Assembly: GCF_005795905.1 (NCBI RefSeq)
Contig: NZ_VAWE01000001.1
Location: 5,631,001-5,695,000, forward strand
Origin: Streptomyces marianii
GTDB taxonomy: Bacteria; Actinomycetota; Actinomycetes; Streptomycetales; Streptomycetaceae
Direction: 5' to 3'
DNA length: 64,000 nucleotides
This document shows positions 31,867 through 40,493 of the stretch, piece by piece. Within the stretch, counting starts at the first letter, position 1. Each line of letters begins with the position of its first letter. The position numbers were made by a program, and so were the translations under genes. The notes beneath the pieces are model-generated. The model made no database searches and had not been told where the DNA came from. It saw nothing but the letters and a program-made list of their open reading frames with translations.

Positions 31867-32876
31867 CTGCCGCTGCACTGCGGGCCGGCCTGATCGGCCT
31901 GGGTTCCATGGGACGCCACCACGCCCGCGTACTGGCCGGGCTCGACGGCGTCGACCTCGTCGCCGTCGTCGACCCCATGGGGGACAAGAACGGCTGGGCC
32001 CAGGGCGCCCCCGTGCTGTCCACCGTCGACGAGCTGATCGCGCTCGGCATCGACTACGCCGTCGTGGCCTGCCCGACCGCGCTGCACGAGGAAGTCGGCC
32101 TGAAGCTGGCCGGGGCCGGCGTCGGCGCGCTGATCGAGAAGCCGGTCGCGGACACCGTCGAGGGTGCTCGCCGGCTGGTCGAGGCCTTCGAGTCGCGCGG
32201 CCTGGCCGCCGGTGTGGGCCACATCGAGCGCTGCAACCCGGCGCTGCGCAGCCTGCGATCCCGTCTGGAGGCCGGCGAGCTCGGTGACGTCTTCCAGGTC
32301 GTCACCCGCCGCCAGGGCCCCTTCCCGCACCGCATCGCGGACGTCGGCGTGGTCAAGGACCTCGCCACCCACGACATCGACCTGACGGCCTGGGTCACCG
32401 GCCAGCAGTACACGTCGATCGCGGCGCACACCGTCTCCAAGTCGGGCCGCCCGCACGAGGACATGGTCTCGGCCGTCGGCAAGCTCTCCGACGGCACGAT
32501 GGTCAGCCACCTCGTCAACTGGCTGAGCCCGCTCAAGGAGCGCTTCACCTCGGTCACCGGCGACCGCGGCTGCTTCATCGCCGACACCCTCACCGCGGAC
32601 CTGACGTTCTACTCGAACGCCGCCGTGGCCACCGAGTGGGAGGCCCTGCAGGCTTTCCGCGGTGTCTCCGAGGGCGACATGATCCGCTATGCGATTCCGA
32701 AGCGCGAGCCGCTCCTCGTCGAGCACGAGCTCTTCCGCGATGCGGTGCTCGGCAAGTCCCAGGACATCTGCACGCTGCGCCAGGGCCTGCGGACCGTCGA
32801 GGTCGCCGCCGCCGTCATCGACTCCGCCAAGAGCGGTGCCACCGTGCAGCTGGACCCGGAGGGCGTGGCCAGTTGA
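31863..32876 (+). CDS. Gfo/Idh/MocA oxidoreductase, WbpB/WlbA-like
   Basis: 337 residues with an N-terminal Rossmann fold (GLIGLGSMGRHHARVL, residues 7-22), the EKP motif (EKPVADT) that marks the nicotinamide pocket, and VGHIERCNPALRSLR as in sugar-nucleotide 3-dehydrogenases. Proposed role: NAD-dependent oxidation of UDP-GlcNAcA at C3, giving the keto substrate for the overlapping aminotransferase gene. Overlaps both neighbours by 4 bases, so tightly coupled. Confidence 0.82.
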   Translation: MTAAALRAGLIGLGSMGRHHARVLAGLDGVDLVAVVDPMGDKNGWAQGAPVLSTVDELIALGIDYAVVACPTALHEEVGLKLAGAGVGALIEKPVADTVEGARRLVEAFESRGLAAGVGHIERCNPALRSLRSRLEAGELGDVFQVVTRRQGPFPHRIADVGVVKDLATHDIDLTAWVTGQQYTSIAAHTVSKSGRPHEDMVSAVGKLSDGTMVSHLVNWLSPLKERFTSVTGDRGCFIADTLTADLTFYSNAAVATEWEALQAFRGVSEGDMIRYAIPKREPLLVEHELFRDAVLGKSQDICTLRQGLRTVEVAAAVIDSAKSGATVQLDPEGVAS

Positions 32877-34534
32877 CCACCCCTGATGTCACCGTCGTCG
32901 TGGCCGTCTACAACACGATGCCGTACCTCACCGAGTGCCTCGAGTCGCTGGTGAACCAGAGCATCGGACTGGACCGGCTGGAGGTCGTGGCCGTCGACGA
33001 CGGCTCGACCGATGACAGCGGCCGGGAGCTCGACCGTTTCGCGGAGCGGTACCCCGGCACCGTGAAGGTGATCCACCAGGCCAACTCCGGCGGCCCGGCC
33101 GCACCCAGCAACCGTGCCCTGGAGGTGGCCACCGGCCGTTACGTGTACTTCATCGGCTCCGACGACTACCTCGGCAGGGACGCGCTCAAGCGCATGGTGG
33201 CCTGTGCCGACGAGCACGGTTCCGACGTCGTCGTCGGCAAGATGGTCGGCACGAACGGCCGTTACGTCCACCAGGCGCTGTACAAGAAGAGCGACCCGGA
33301 CGTCAGCCTGTACGACTCGGCGCTGCCGTTCACGCTGGCCAACACCAAGCTGTTCCGGCGCGACCTGGTCGAGCGGCACAAGCTGCGCTTCCCCGAGGAC
33401 CTGCCGGTCGGCAGCGACCAGCCGTTCACGATCGAGGCGTGCGTCCGGGCACGGAAGATCTCCGTCCTCGCCGACTACACGTACTACTACGCGGTCAAGC
33501 GCGGGGACGCCAGCAACATCACATACCGCGCCAACCACCTGGCGAGGCTGCGCTGCACCGCCGAGATCATGAAGTTCACGGCCGGACTCATCGAGGCGGG
33601 CCCCCGGCGTGACGCGGTGTTCAAGCGCCACTTCACCTGGGAGCTCGCCAAGCTCGTCCAGGACGACTTCCCGGCGCTCGACCGGGTGACACAGATCCAG
33701 GTCTGCGCCGGCATCGCCACCCTCGCCGACGACTACTTCACCGAGCCGCTCCGCGACTCGATGGACGTCAAGCGGCGGGTGCGGATCGCGCTGGCCCAGC
33801 GCGGGGCCGTCACCGAGCTGATCCGTGCCATCGAGGAGGAGTCCGCCGTGGGGGTGCCCCCACGTCCCCAGGGCGTCGGGGGAGCGCCTCCGCTGCTGCT
33901 GGAGGACGGCCGGGCGTATCTGCGCTACCCCGGGTTCCGCGACCCGGCCCTGGGCCTGCCCGACCGGCTGTACGAGGTCATCGCCGAGTCCGTGCCCAGG
34001 CAGCTCGCCGTCGGCACCGGGCTGGTCTCGGCGTGGTGGGAGCAGCAGGGCCAGGAGCTGGCCGTGGCCCTCTCGGTCCGCGTTCCCGTGACGGGCGAGA
34101 CGGGCCACGCCGTCATCCGCCTCGCGAACAAGGCGATGCCGAAGAGCGCCGACAAGCCGGGTGCCCGCAGGCTGCCCGTCGGCACCGAACTCCCCGCCCC
34201 GGCGGGGGAGCTGAGCCGCACCACCACCGACGACGGCACGGGGACACTGCTCACCGCCCGCATCCCGATCAGGCCCGTCAGGGCCAAGCTCGGCGTCCGC
34301 GCCTATCTGGACGTGGCAGGCTCGACGTACGAGGTCCCGGTGAGGACCCTGGACCGGCCCCTGCCCCTGGCACGGCGCTGGCGCGAGAAGGTCCCGTACC
34401 GTGTCTCCGCGAACGCCAACGCCAAGGGACGGCTCGTCATCACCACGGCCCCGCTGTGGGAGTCCTCGTCGTCCGGCGAGCGCAGCCGGCTGCGTCACCT
34501 GATGTCCCGTGTGAAGAGGAAACTGACCCGATGA
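32873..34534 (+). CDS. Family 2 glycosyltransferase with C-terminal extension
   Basis: 553 residues from a TTG start overlapping the previous stop (TTGA). An N-terminal GT-A domain (VTVVVAVYNTMPYLTECLESL, EVVAVDDGSTDDS) carries the DxD-like GSDDY at about residues 93-97. After residue 320, an in-frame GC palindromic repeat encodes a Pro/Gly linker, and then a beta-rich domain of about 220 residues begins. GT2 enzymes of this shape act on wall teichoic or other secondary polymers; donor and acceptor are unknown. Overlaps the dehydrogenase start (ATGA). Confidence 0.85.
   Translation: MTTPDVTVVVAVYNTMPYLTECLESLVNQSIGLDRLEVVAVDDGSTDDSGRELDRFAERYPGTVKVIHQANSGGPAAPSNRALEVATGRYVYFIGSDDYLGRDALKRMVACADEHGSDVVVGKMVGTNGRYVHQALYKKSDPDVSLYDSALPFTLANTKLFRRDLVERHKLRFPEDLPVGSDQPFTIEACVRARKISVLADYTYYYAVKRGDASNITYRANHLARLRCTAEIMKFTAGLIEAGPRRDAVFKRHFTWELAKLVQDDFPALDRVTQIQVCAGIATLADDYFTEPLRDSMDVKRRVRIALAQRGAVTELIRAIEEESAVGVPPRPQGVGGAPPLLLEDGRAYLRYPGFRDPALGLPDRLYEVIAESVPRQLAVGTGLVSAWWEQQGQELAVALSVRVPVTGETGHAVIRLANKAMPKSADKPGARRLPVGTELPAPAGELSRTTTDDGTGTLLTARIPIRPVRAKLGVRAYLDVAGSTYEVPVRTLDRPLPLARRWREKVPYRVSANANAKGRLVITTAPLWESSSSGERSRLRHLMSRVKRKLTR
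33849..33888. repeat. In-frame GC palindromic repeat inside a glycosyltransferase gene
   Basis: TGGGGGTGCCCCCA (33849-33862) followed by CCCC...GGGGG pairing segments. The form resembles short palindromic repeats scattered in Streptomyces intergenic DNA, here 15 or so codons long and translated as a VGVPPRPQGVGGAPP linker. Confidence 0.5.
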
Positions 34535-35814
34535 ATATCTGTGTAGTCGCGCTCGGCAAGATCGGGCTTCCGCTCGCCGTGCAGTTCGCCGCCAAGGGCC
34601 ACAAGGTCATCGGCGCCGACGTCAACGAGAAGGTCGTCGAGCTGGTCAACGCCGGCACCGAGCCCTTCCCCGGCGAGCACGACCTGGACGTCAAGCTGAA
34701 GCAGGCCGTCGACGCCGGGCTGCTGTCCGCCACCACCGACACCGCCGCGGCCGTCGCACAGTCCGAGGCCGTCGTGGTCGTCGTCCCGCTGTTCGTGGAC
34801 GCCGAGGGCACCCCGGACTTCGGCTGGATGGACGCCGCCACCCAGGCCATCGCGAAGGGCCTCAAGCCCGGCACCCTCGTCTCGTACGAGACGACCCTGC
34901 CGGTCGGCACCACCCGCACCCGCTGGGCGCCGATGCTGGAGCAGGGCTCGGGCCTCACCGCGGGCAAGGACTTCCACCTGGTGTTCTCGCCGGAGCGCGT
35001 GCTCACCGGCCGGGTGTTCGCCGACCTGCGCCGCTACCCCAAGCTCGTCGGCGGTGTCGACGACGCTTCCACCGGGCGTGGTGTGGAGTTCTACGAGCAG
35101 GTCCTGGACTTCGACGAGCGCGACGACCTTCCGCAGCCGAACGGTGTGTGGGACCTGGGCACCGCCGAGGCCTCCGAGCTCGCGAAGCTCGCCGAGACCA
35201 CCTACCGCGACGTCAACATCGGTCTGGCCAACCAGTTCGCCCGGTTCGCCGACAAGAACGGCATCGACGTCAAGAAGGTCATCGAGGCCTGCAACTCGCA
35301 GCCCTACAGCCACATCCACCAGCCGGGCATCGCCGTCGGCGGCCACTGCATCCCGATCTACCCGCGGATGTACCTGTGGAACGACCCGGAGGCGACCGTC
35401 GTGCGCTCGGCCCGCGAGGCCAACGCCGCCATGCCGGAGTACGCCGTCGACCTGCTGGCCGCCGCCTACGGCGATCTGACAGGCGTCAACGTGCTCGTGC
35501 TCGGCGCCGCCTACCGCGGTGGTGTCAAGGAGACCGCCTTCTCCGGCGTCTTCGGCACCGTGGAGGCCCTCAAGGCCCGTGGCGCGGTGCCGTTCGTCTC
35601 CGACCCGATGTACACCGCGGAGGAGCTGTCCGCGCACGGACTCACCCCCCACCAGGGCGAGAAGGTCACCGCCGCGGTCCTCCAGGCCGACCACGCCGAG
35701 TACCGCGAGCTGGCCGCCTCCGACCTGCCGGACGTCACCGTCCTGGTCGACGGCCGCCGCACCACCGATCCGGCCCGCTGGGAGGGCGTCCGCCGCGTCG
35801 TCATCGGCGGCTGA
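34531..35814 (+). CDS. UDP-N-acetylhexosamine 6-dehydrogenase, WbpA/WecC-like
   Basis: 427-residue nucleotide-sugar dehydrogenase. It starts with a Rossmann motif (ICVVALGKIGLPLAVQFAAKG) and has catalytic Cys273 in GGHCIPIYP, plus SPERVLTGRV and KLAETTYRDVNIGLANQ, which follow the UDP-HexNAc group rather than the UDP-glucose group. It would oxidise UDP-GlcNAc (or UDP-ManNAc) at C6 to the uronic acid, the first step of the pathway. The ATG overlaps the glycosyltransferase stop. A terminator follows 31 bases after the stop. Confidence 0.85.
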   Translation: MNICVVALGKIGLPLAVQFAAKGHKVIGADVNEKVVELVNAGTEPFPGEHDLDVKLKQAVDAGLLSATTDTAAAVAQSEAVVVVVPLFVDAEGTPDFGWMDAATQAIAKGLKPGTLVSYETTLPVGTTRTRWAPMLEQGSGLTAGKDFHLVFSPERVLTGRVFADLRRYPKLVGGVDDASTGRGVEFYEQVLDFDERDDLPQPNGVWDLGTAEASELAKLAETTYRDVNIGLANQFARFADKNGIDVKKVIEACNSQPYSHIHQPGIAVGGHCIPIYPRMYLWNDPEATVVRSAREANAAMPEYAVDLLAAAYGDLTGVNVLVLGAAYRGGVKETAFSGVFGTVEALKARGAVPFVSDPMYTAEELSAHGLTPHQGEKVTAAVLQADHAEYRELAASDLPDVTVLVDGRRTTDPARWEGVRRVVIGG

Positions 35815-35845
35815 CGGACGGCCCGCTCCGTACGCGACGACATCC

Positions 35846-35877
35846 GGCCCTGCCCCGCGGATTCCCGGGGCAGGGCC
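35846..35877 (+). terminator. Terminator after the sugar-nucleotide operon
   Basis: Perfect 11-bp stem GGCCCTGCCCC (35846-35856) and GGGGCAGGGCC (35867-35877), loop 10. It ends the four-gene operon only 20 bases before the epimerase start, so it probably attenuates rather than fully isolates the next gene. Confidence 0.65.
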
Positions 35878-35896
35878 CGCCTGCAGGAAGGTTCCC

Positions 35897-36865
35897 ATGA
35901 CCTGGTTGATCACCGGTGGCGCCGGCTTCATCGGATCGCACGTGGTGAAGGCGATGACGGAGAGCGGCGAGCGCGTCGTCGTCCTCGACGACCTGAGCAC
36001 GGGCCGCGCCGAGCGGCTGCCCTCCGGGGTGCCGCTGGAGATCGGCACCGTCCTCGACCGTGACGCCGTCGACCGCGTCCTGCGCGACCACGCCGTCACC
36101 GGCATCGTGCACATCGCGGGCAAGAAGCAGGTGGCCGAGTCGGTCGCGAAGCCGCTCCACTACTACCGGGAGAACGTGGAGGGCCTGCGGGTCCTCCTCG
36201 ACGCGGCGGTCGCCGCCGGGGTGAGCCGCTTCCTGTTCTCGTCCTCCGCGGCCGTGTACGGCATGCCCGACGTCGACCTCGTCACCGAGGAGACGCCGTG
36301 CGCACCCATCAACCCCTACGGCGAGACGAAGCTCGCCGGTGAGTGGCTGGTCACGGCCGTCGGCAGGGTCCACCCCGTCGCCACCGCCTCGCTGCGCTAC
36401 TTCAACGTCGCCGGCGCGGCCACGCCCGAGCTCGGCGACGACGGCGTCTTCAACCTCGTCCCGATGGTGTTCGAGCGGCTCACGTCCGGCGAGGCGCCGC
36501 GGATCTTCGGTGACGACTACCCGACGCCGGACGGCACCTGCATCCGCGACTACATCCACGTCGAGGACATCGCCTCCGCCCATGTCGCGGCGGCACGCCG
36601 GCTCGCCGCAGACCCGGACGCCCGGCTGATCCTCAACATCGGCCGCGGCGAGGGCGTCTCGGTCGCCGACATGATCGGGATCATCCAGGACGTCACCGGT
36701 CACGAGGGCGTCAAGCCCGAGGTCACGGACCGCCGGCCGGGCGACCCCGCCCGGGTCGTCGCCTCGGCCGGCCGCATCCGCGAGGAGCTGGGCTGGAGCG
36801 CGCGCCACGAGGTGCGGGAGATGGTCGAGTCGGCGTGGGCGGGCTGGCGGCTGCGCCACCCGTAG
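35897..36865 (+). CDS. galE: UDP-glucose/UDP-GlcNAc 4-epimerase (GalE-like)
   Basis: Extended SDR enzyme, 322 residues, with GGAGFIGSH (NAD site, 7-15), the SSSAAVYG segment and the catalytic YGETK (Tyr141, Lys145). It interconverts UDP-sugar C4 epimers (Glc/Gal or GlcNAc/GalNAc). AGGAAGG is 5 bases upstream of the ATG. In this context it probably supplies UDP-Gal or UDP-GalNAc for the wall polymer rather than serving galactose catabolism. The last 13 bases of the gene (CGCCACCCGTAGG) recur 38 bases downstream at 36892. Confidence 0.85.
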   Translation: MTWLITGGAGFIGSHVVKAMTESGERVVVLDDLSTGRAERLPSGVPLEIGTVLDRDAVDRVLRDHAVTGIVHIAGKKQVAESVAKPLHYYRENVEGLRVLLDAAVAAGVSRFLFSSSAAVYGMPDVDLVTEETPCAPINPYGETKLAGEWLVTAVGRVHPVATASLRYFNVAGAATPELGDDGVFNLVPMVFERLTSGEAPRIFGDDYPTPDGTCIRDYIHVEDIASAHVAAARRLAADPDARLILNIGRGEGVSVADMIGIIQDVTGHEGVKPEVTDRRPGDPARVVASAGRIREELGWSARHEVREMVESAWAGWRLRHP

Positions 36866-36991
36866 GCATCCGCCGCGCGGCGTCCGCCGTCCGCCACCCG
36901 TAGGTTTCCGCCGTCCGCCGCGCGGTGGACGGGATGCGGCACCGAAGGCACCCGGCCGGCACGCCGGCGAAAGCACGAGGACAAGAAGGCC

Positions 36992-37012
36992 AAGGGGAAG
37001 GCCCCCGGGGAC
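36992..37012. terminator. Left arm of a bidirectional terminator split by the IS
   Basis: Bases 36992-37012 (AAGGGGAAGGCCCCCGGGGA plus C) are complementary, with one gap and one mismatch, to 38330-38349 on the far side of the IS. Rejoined, the arms form a stem of about 19 bp between the convergent galE and the minus-strand glycosyltransferase. The insertion has separated them by 1.3 kb. Confidence 0.6.
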
Positions 37013-37022
37013 GAGGCTTAGG

Positions 37023-38319
37023 TTCTAGTGGTCGTCGCAACACCCCAGCTCAAGGGGTGCGATGGACTTCGAGATCCGCAAGGTGCGGACCGCGCAGGGG
37101 CCTGTGAAGCTGCGCCGGGAGCGGGAGGCATACTCCCGGCTCGTGCAGCAGGGATACAGCAACACGGAAGCCTGCCGGATCGTCGGTGTTGACCGGCGAA
37201 CCGGCAACAAGTGGCGTAACGGCCGCAGCGCCGACCGTCGGCAGAAGGCGGCACCACCGATTTCCGCGGTGGCGCCGCCTTCCGGCACGTCCAGGTACCT
37301 GCGCGAGGAGGAGCGGATCCACATCGCCGACCGGTTGCGGGAGAAGGCCACGGTGCGGGCGATCGCCGCGGAGCTGGGCCGCAGCCCGTCCACGGTCAGC
37401 CGGGAGATCCGCCGCAACCGAACGGACGGCGCACGCGGCCGGTGGCACTACCGCCCTCACGCAGCCCAGGCCCGCGCCGATGCACGCCGGCCCCGCCCCA
37501 AGAGCCGCAAGATCAGCGAGAACCCCGAGCTTCGGGCCGCTGTCCAGGCAATGCTGGACGAGAAGTGGAGCCCGGAGCAGATATGCCACGCTCTGCGGGC
37601 ACAGTTCCCCGACCGGCCGGAGATGCACGTGGTCCACGAGACCGTCTACCAGGCCCTCTACGTCCAGGGCAGAGGCCAGCTGCGGCGCGAGCTCGCAGGC
37701 GCCCTGCGCTCCGGGCGGGCCCGCCGCAGGCCGCAGAGGCAGGCGAACTGCCGCCAGCCGCGTTTCACCACCCCGATGGTCATGATCAGCGAACGGCCCG
37801 CTGAGATCGAGGACCGGGCCGTGCCCGGTCACTGGGAGGGCGACCTGATCATCGGCAAGGACGGCAAGTCCGCGATCGGCACCCTGGTCGAACGCGCCAC
37901 CCGCTACGTCATGCTCCTGCACCTGCCCGGCGACCACGGCGCCGAGAGCGTCCTGACCTCCCTGACATCCACCGTCCAGACCCTGCCCGCCCACCTGAAG
38001 CGGTCCCTGACCTGGGACCAGGGCAGTGAGATGGCCCGGCACGGCGAGTTCACCCTCGCCACCGACATCCCGGTCTACTTCTGCGACCCCGCCAGCCCCT
38101 GGCAGCGCGGCTCGAACGAGAACACCAACGGCCTGCTGCGGCAGTACTTCCCCAAGGGCACCGACCTGTCGGTCCACACCCCCGCGCACCTGGCCGCCGT
38201 CGCCGACCAGCTCAACCGCCGCCCACGCAAAACACTCGGCTGGGAAACCCCAGCCGAGCGCCTGCATAAACTGCTCACGGCCTGATCAACACAACCACGT
38301 GTTGCGACGACCGCTAGAA
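37023..38319 (+). mobile_element. IS30-family insertion sequence
   Basis: About 1.3 kb bounded by 21-bp terminal inverted repeats (37023-37043 and 38299-38319; TTCTAG, then T or C, then GGTCGTCGCAACAC) with one mismatch, enclosing one intact transposase gene. No obvious target duplication of more than 2-3 bp is seen. The intact ends and gene suggest a recent, possibly active copy. Confidence 0.9.
37062..38285 (+). CDS. IS30-family transposase
   Basis: 407 residues, full length. The N-terminal helix-turn-helix regions (YSRLVQQGYSNTEACRIVGV and the IAAELGRSPSTVSREIRRN segment, typical of IS30) bind the element ends. The catalytic triad is Asp261 (HWEGDLIIG), Asp319 (TWDQGSEM) and Glu353 (SNENTNGLLRQYFPKGTD), with the DD(33)E spacing of the family. 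All three are present, so the enzyme should be functional. Confidence 0.95.
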   Translation: MDFEIRKVRTAQGPVKLRREREAYSRLVQQGYSNTEACRIVGVDRRTGNKWRNGRSADRRQKAAPPISAVAPPSGTSRYLREEERIHIADRLREKATVRAIAAELGRSPSTVSREIRRNRTDGARGRWHYRPHAAQARADARRPRPKSRKISENPELRAAVQAMLDEKWSPEQICHALRAQFPDRPEMHVVHETVYQALYVQGRGQLRRELAGALRSGRARRRPQRQANCRQPRFTTPMVMISERPAEIEDRAVPGHWEGDLIIGKDGKSAIGTLVERATRYVMLLHLPGDHGAESVLTSLTSTVQTLPAHLKRSLTWDQGSEMARHGEFTLATDIPVYFCDPASPWQRGSNENTNGLLRQYFPKGTDLSVHTPAHLAAVADQLNRRPRKTLGWETPAERLHKLLTA

Positions 38320-38357
38320 ACCGCCAGGAGTCCCGGGGCCCTTCCCCTTATCGCTCT

Positions 38358-40493
38358 CTACCGCTCCTCGAGGAACAGCTTCTCGAAGTCCTTCCGCACC
38401 ACGGGCCAGTCCCACACGGACAGCGCGTGCTCGGCCGCGAGCTTGCCCGCGTTCCGCCACGCCTCCTCGGTGGCCGTGGCCTCCAGGATCCGCTTCGCGG
38501 CCTCCTCGGGGGAGCCGACGACCCAGCCTTCGGGGTAGAGGGTCCTGGCGCTGTTCGGCTTGCCCGCGTAGAAGGGCCAGTCGCGGGCGACCGGGACGGC
38601 GGCGCTCGCCGCGCCCTCCATCAGGCCCACGTGGCAGCCCTCGCGGACCGAGGAACTGATGATGGTGCCGATCTCCTGGAGCTTCGACGGAACGTCGTCC
38701 GTCGGGCCCAGCCGGACCACGGCACCCGACTCCTCCAGGGGAGCCAGCTCCTTCTCGAACTCGCGGCGGTACTCGCGCGTCGCCCGGCTCGTCTTCGGGT
38801 CCATGTCGCCGCCGACCAGGATCAGCCGGTAGCGCTCGTCGTGGCGGCGCACCCGCTCCAGGACGTCCACGGCCCACTTCGGGTCCTTGGCAACCTGGCT
38901 TATCCCGATCAGGCCCAGGTTGAACCGGGCCTCGGCGGGCTTCGGCCGGGCGAAGCCGGACAGGTCCATCGCGTTGTCGACGATGTGGAAGCGGGGTGCG
39001 CGGTCGCCGCGCAGCTGCGGGACCAGCGACACGGCCAGGTCCCTCACGTGCGGGGCGACGAAGACGAGGTCGTCGATCCGCGAGAAGTCCGTCATGTGCG
39101 GCCAGCGCGTGAACGCCTCGTAGCTGTGCAGCCGGACCACGATCCGGGTGTCGCCCGGGTCGATGGTCGTGAGCATCCCCGCGGGGCCCACCGACCAGTC
39201 CAGGAAGACCGTGTCGGCCCAGTCGAGGTACGGGCGGAACAGCCGCTCCACCTCTTCCTGGTAGTCGCTGGTGCCGCCGGACAGCCGGTCCTCCAGCATC
39301 CGCCGGCCCGCCCAGGCGATCCGCTTCAGGTGCTTCGACGCGGCCAGGTCCAGGAACCGCAGCTCGACGCCGGGGTGGTCGCCGAAGTGGTCCAGGACGT
39401 GGCGCAGGAAGTTGTCGTTGGCACTGGTGGTGACCAGCAGCCGCAGCGGACGGTCCGCGGGCGCTTTCTTGTACGGCGTCCTCCGGCCCTGCGGGCGGCT
39501 CAGCGCCTGCATCGCCTTGGAGCGGTACAGCGGGGCGACGAATCCCTCCGCGTCCTTCGCCAGCGGCGAGGACAGCTGGTCGATGTGCAGCACCCGGTGG
39601 AAGGCCAGGAACAGCGCACGGTCCAGCGCCGTGGCCGCCTGCTCCGTGCGGCCGGCGGCGAACTCCCGGTCCGCGAAGGCGAGCTGGGCCGCCACCGCCT
39701 TGCCGAGATGACGCGGGCTGAGGCCCTTGGCGATCTCCTTCATCACGCCCTCGTCGAGGAGCTGCGCCTTGAGCCCGAGGTCCGGGATCTTCGACGCGGC
39801 ATCGGCGAGCGCTATGGCGGCGCCGCTCGTACGGCCCGCCCACTGCATGCCCTCGGCGACGTAGCGGGAGGTCGCGGCGCGCACCCCGGTCGGTACACCG
39901 GGGGCGGTGACGGCGGTGCGCCACAGCCGGGCGCCGACGTTGGAGCGCATCACCGGACGAGCCGTCGCGGTGCGCATCACCGCGGCCGGCAGCCCGTCCA
40001 CGGAGCGGCGGACGTCGCGGGCGACGGCGTCCAGTGGCGGGATGACCGAACGCCGCTGCACGCTGCCGCCCTGGGACGTCAGGCCCTCGACGGCCTTCAG
40101 GCCGGGCGCGATCCCGAACATGGCGGCGGCACTGCGGTTGTACTGGGCGAGCCGCCACACGGTGTACACGGCGCCCGGGTCGAGCGCGACCATGACGTCG
40201 GCCTTGCGGGCGCGCTCGCGCAGCCACGAGTCGCTCTTGGACTGCATCCACACCCGCATGCCCAGCGGGGACGTGCGCGCCTTGCGCCGCAGCGCCTGGC
40301 TGCGGTGCGCGACGCTCTGCGGCAGCTGGTGCAGCCCGGTCAGCTCCAGCGCGGCGACCTCCTCTGCGGAGGACTCCAGGTGGAACGTGGCCGCGAGGTG
40401 CACCCGCGCGCCCAGGGCGTTGAACTTGCGCACCGAGTCGGCGAGCACGCCGAACTGCGGCTTGGCAGCGGCGACGAACAGGACTTCGGTCAC
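38358..40493 (-). CDS. Glycosyltransferase (GT4-like), long two-domain form
   Basis: 711 residues from a GTG that overlaps the upstream gene's stop by 4 bases. The C-terminal half (from about 350) looks like a GT-B donor-binding domain: FNLGLIGISQVAKDPKWAVDVLERVRRHDERYRLILVGGD, then SSSVREGCHVGLMEGAASAAVPVA with the acidic residues expected near the UDP site. The N-terminal about 330 residues begin with VLFVAAAKPQFGVLADSVRKF and include helical regions; I do not recognise them. Last gene of the minus-strand operon, ending next to the split terminator. Confidence 0.8.
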   Translation of the reverse strand: MTEVLFVAAAKPQFGVLADSVRKFNALGARVHLAATFHLESSAEEVAALELTGLHQLPQSVAHRSQALRRKARTSPLGMRVWMQSKSDSWLRERARKADVMVALDPGAVYTVWRLAQYNRSAAAMFGIAPGLKAVEGLTSQGGSVQRRSVIPPLDAVARDVRRSVDGLPAAVMRTATARPVMRSNVGARLWRTAVTAPGVPTGVRAATSRYVAEGMQWAGRTSGAAIALADAASKIPDLGLKAQLLDEGVMKEIAKGLSPRHLGKAVAAQLAFADREFAAGRTEQAATALDRALFLAFHRVLHIDQLSSPLAKDAEGFVAPLYRSKAMQALSRPQGRRTPYKKAPADRPLRLLVTTSANDNFLRHVLDHFGDHPGVELRFLDLAASKHLKRIAWAGRRMLEDRLSGGTSDYQEEVERLFRPYLDWADTVFLDWSVGPAGMLTTIDPGDTRIVVRLHSYEAFTRWPHMTDFSRIDDLVFVAPHVRDLAVSLVPQLRGDRAPRFHIVDNAMDLSGFARPKPAEARFNLGLIGISQVAKDPKWAVDVLERVRRHDERYRLILVGGDMDPKTSRATREYRREFEKELAPLEESGAVVRLGPTDDVPSKLQEIGTIISSSVREGCHVGLMEGAASAAVPVARDWPFYAGKPNSARTLYPEGWVVGSPEEAAKRILEATATEEAWRNAGKLAAEHALSVWDWPVVRKDFEKLFLEER

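Noticed and set aside
35846..35877. Riboswitch ahead of galE
   Set aside because: A single GC hairpin with no conserved aptamer elements; simple terminator is sufficient.
36925..37107. Short plus-strand frame running into the IS left end, and a Lys-rich frame ending in TAG at 37020
   Set aside because: Neither has a start with a ribosome site; the sequence is explained by repeats and the split terminator arm.
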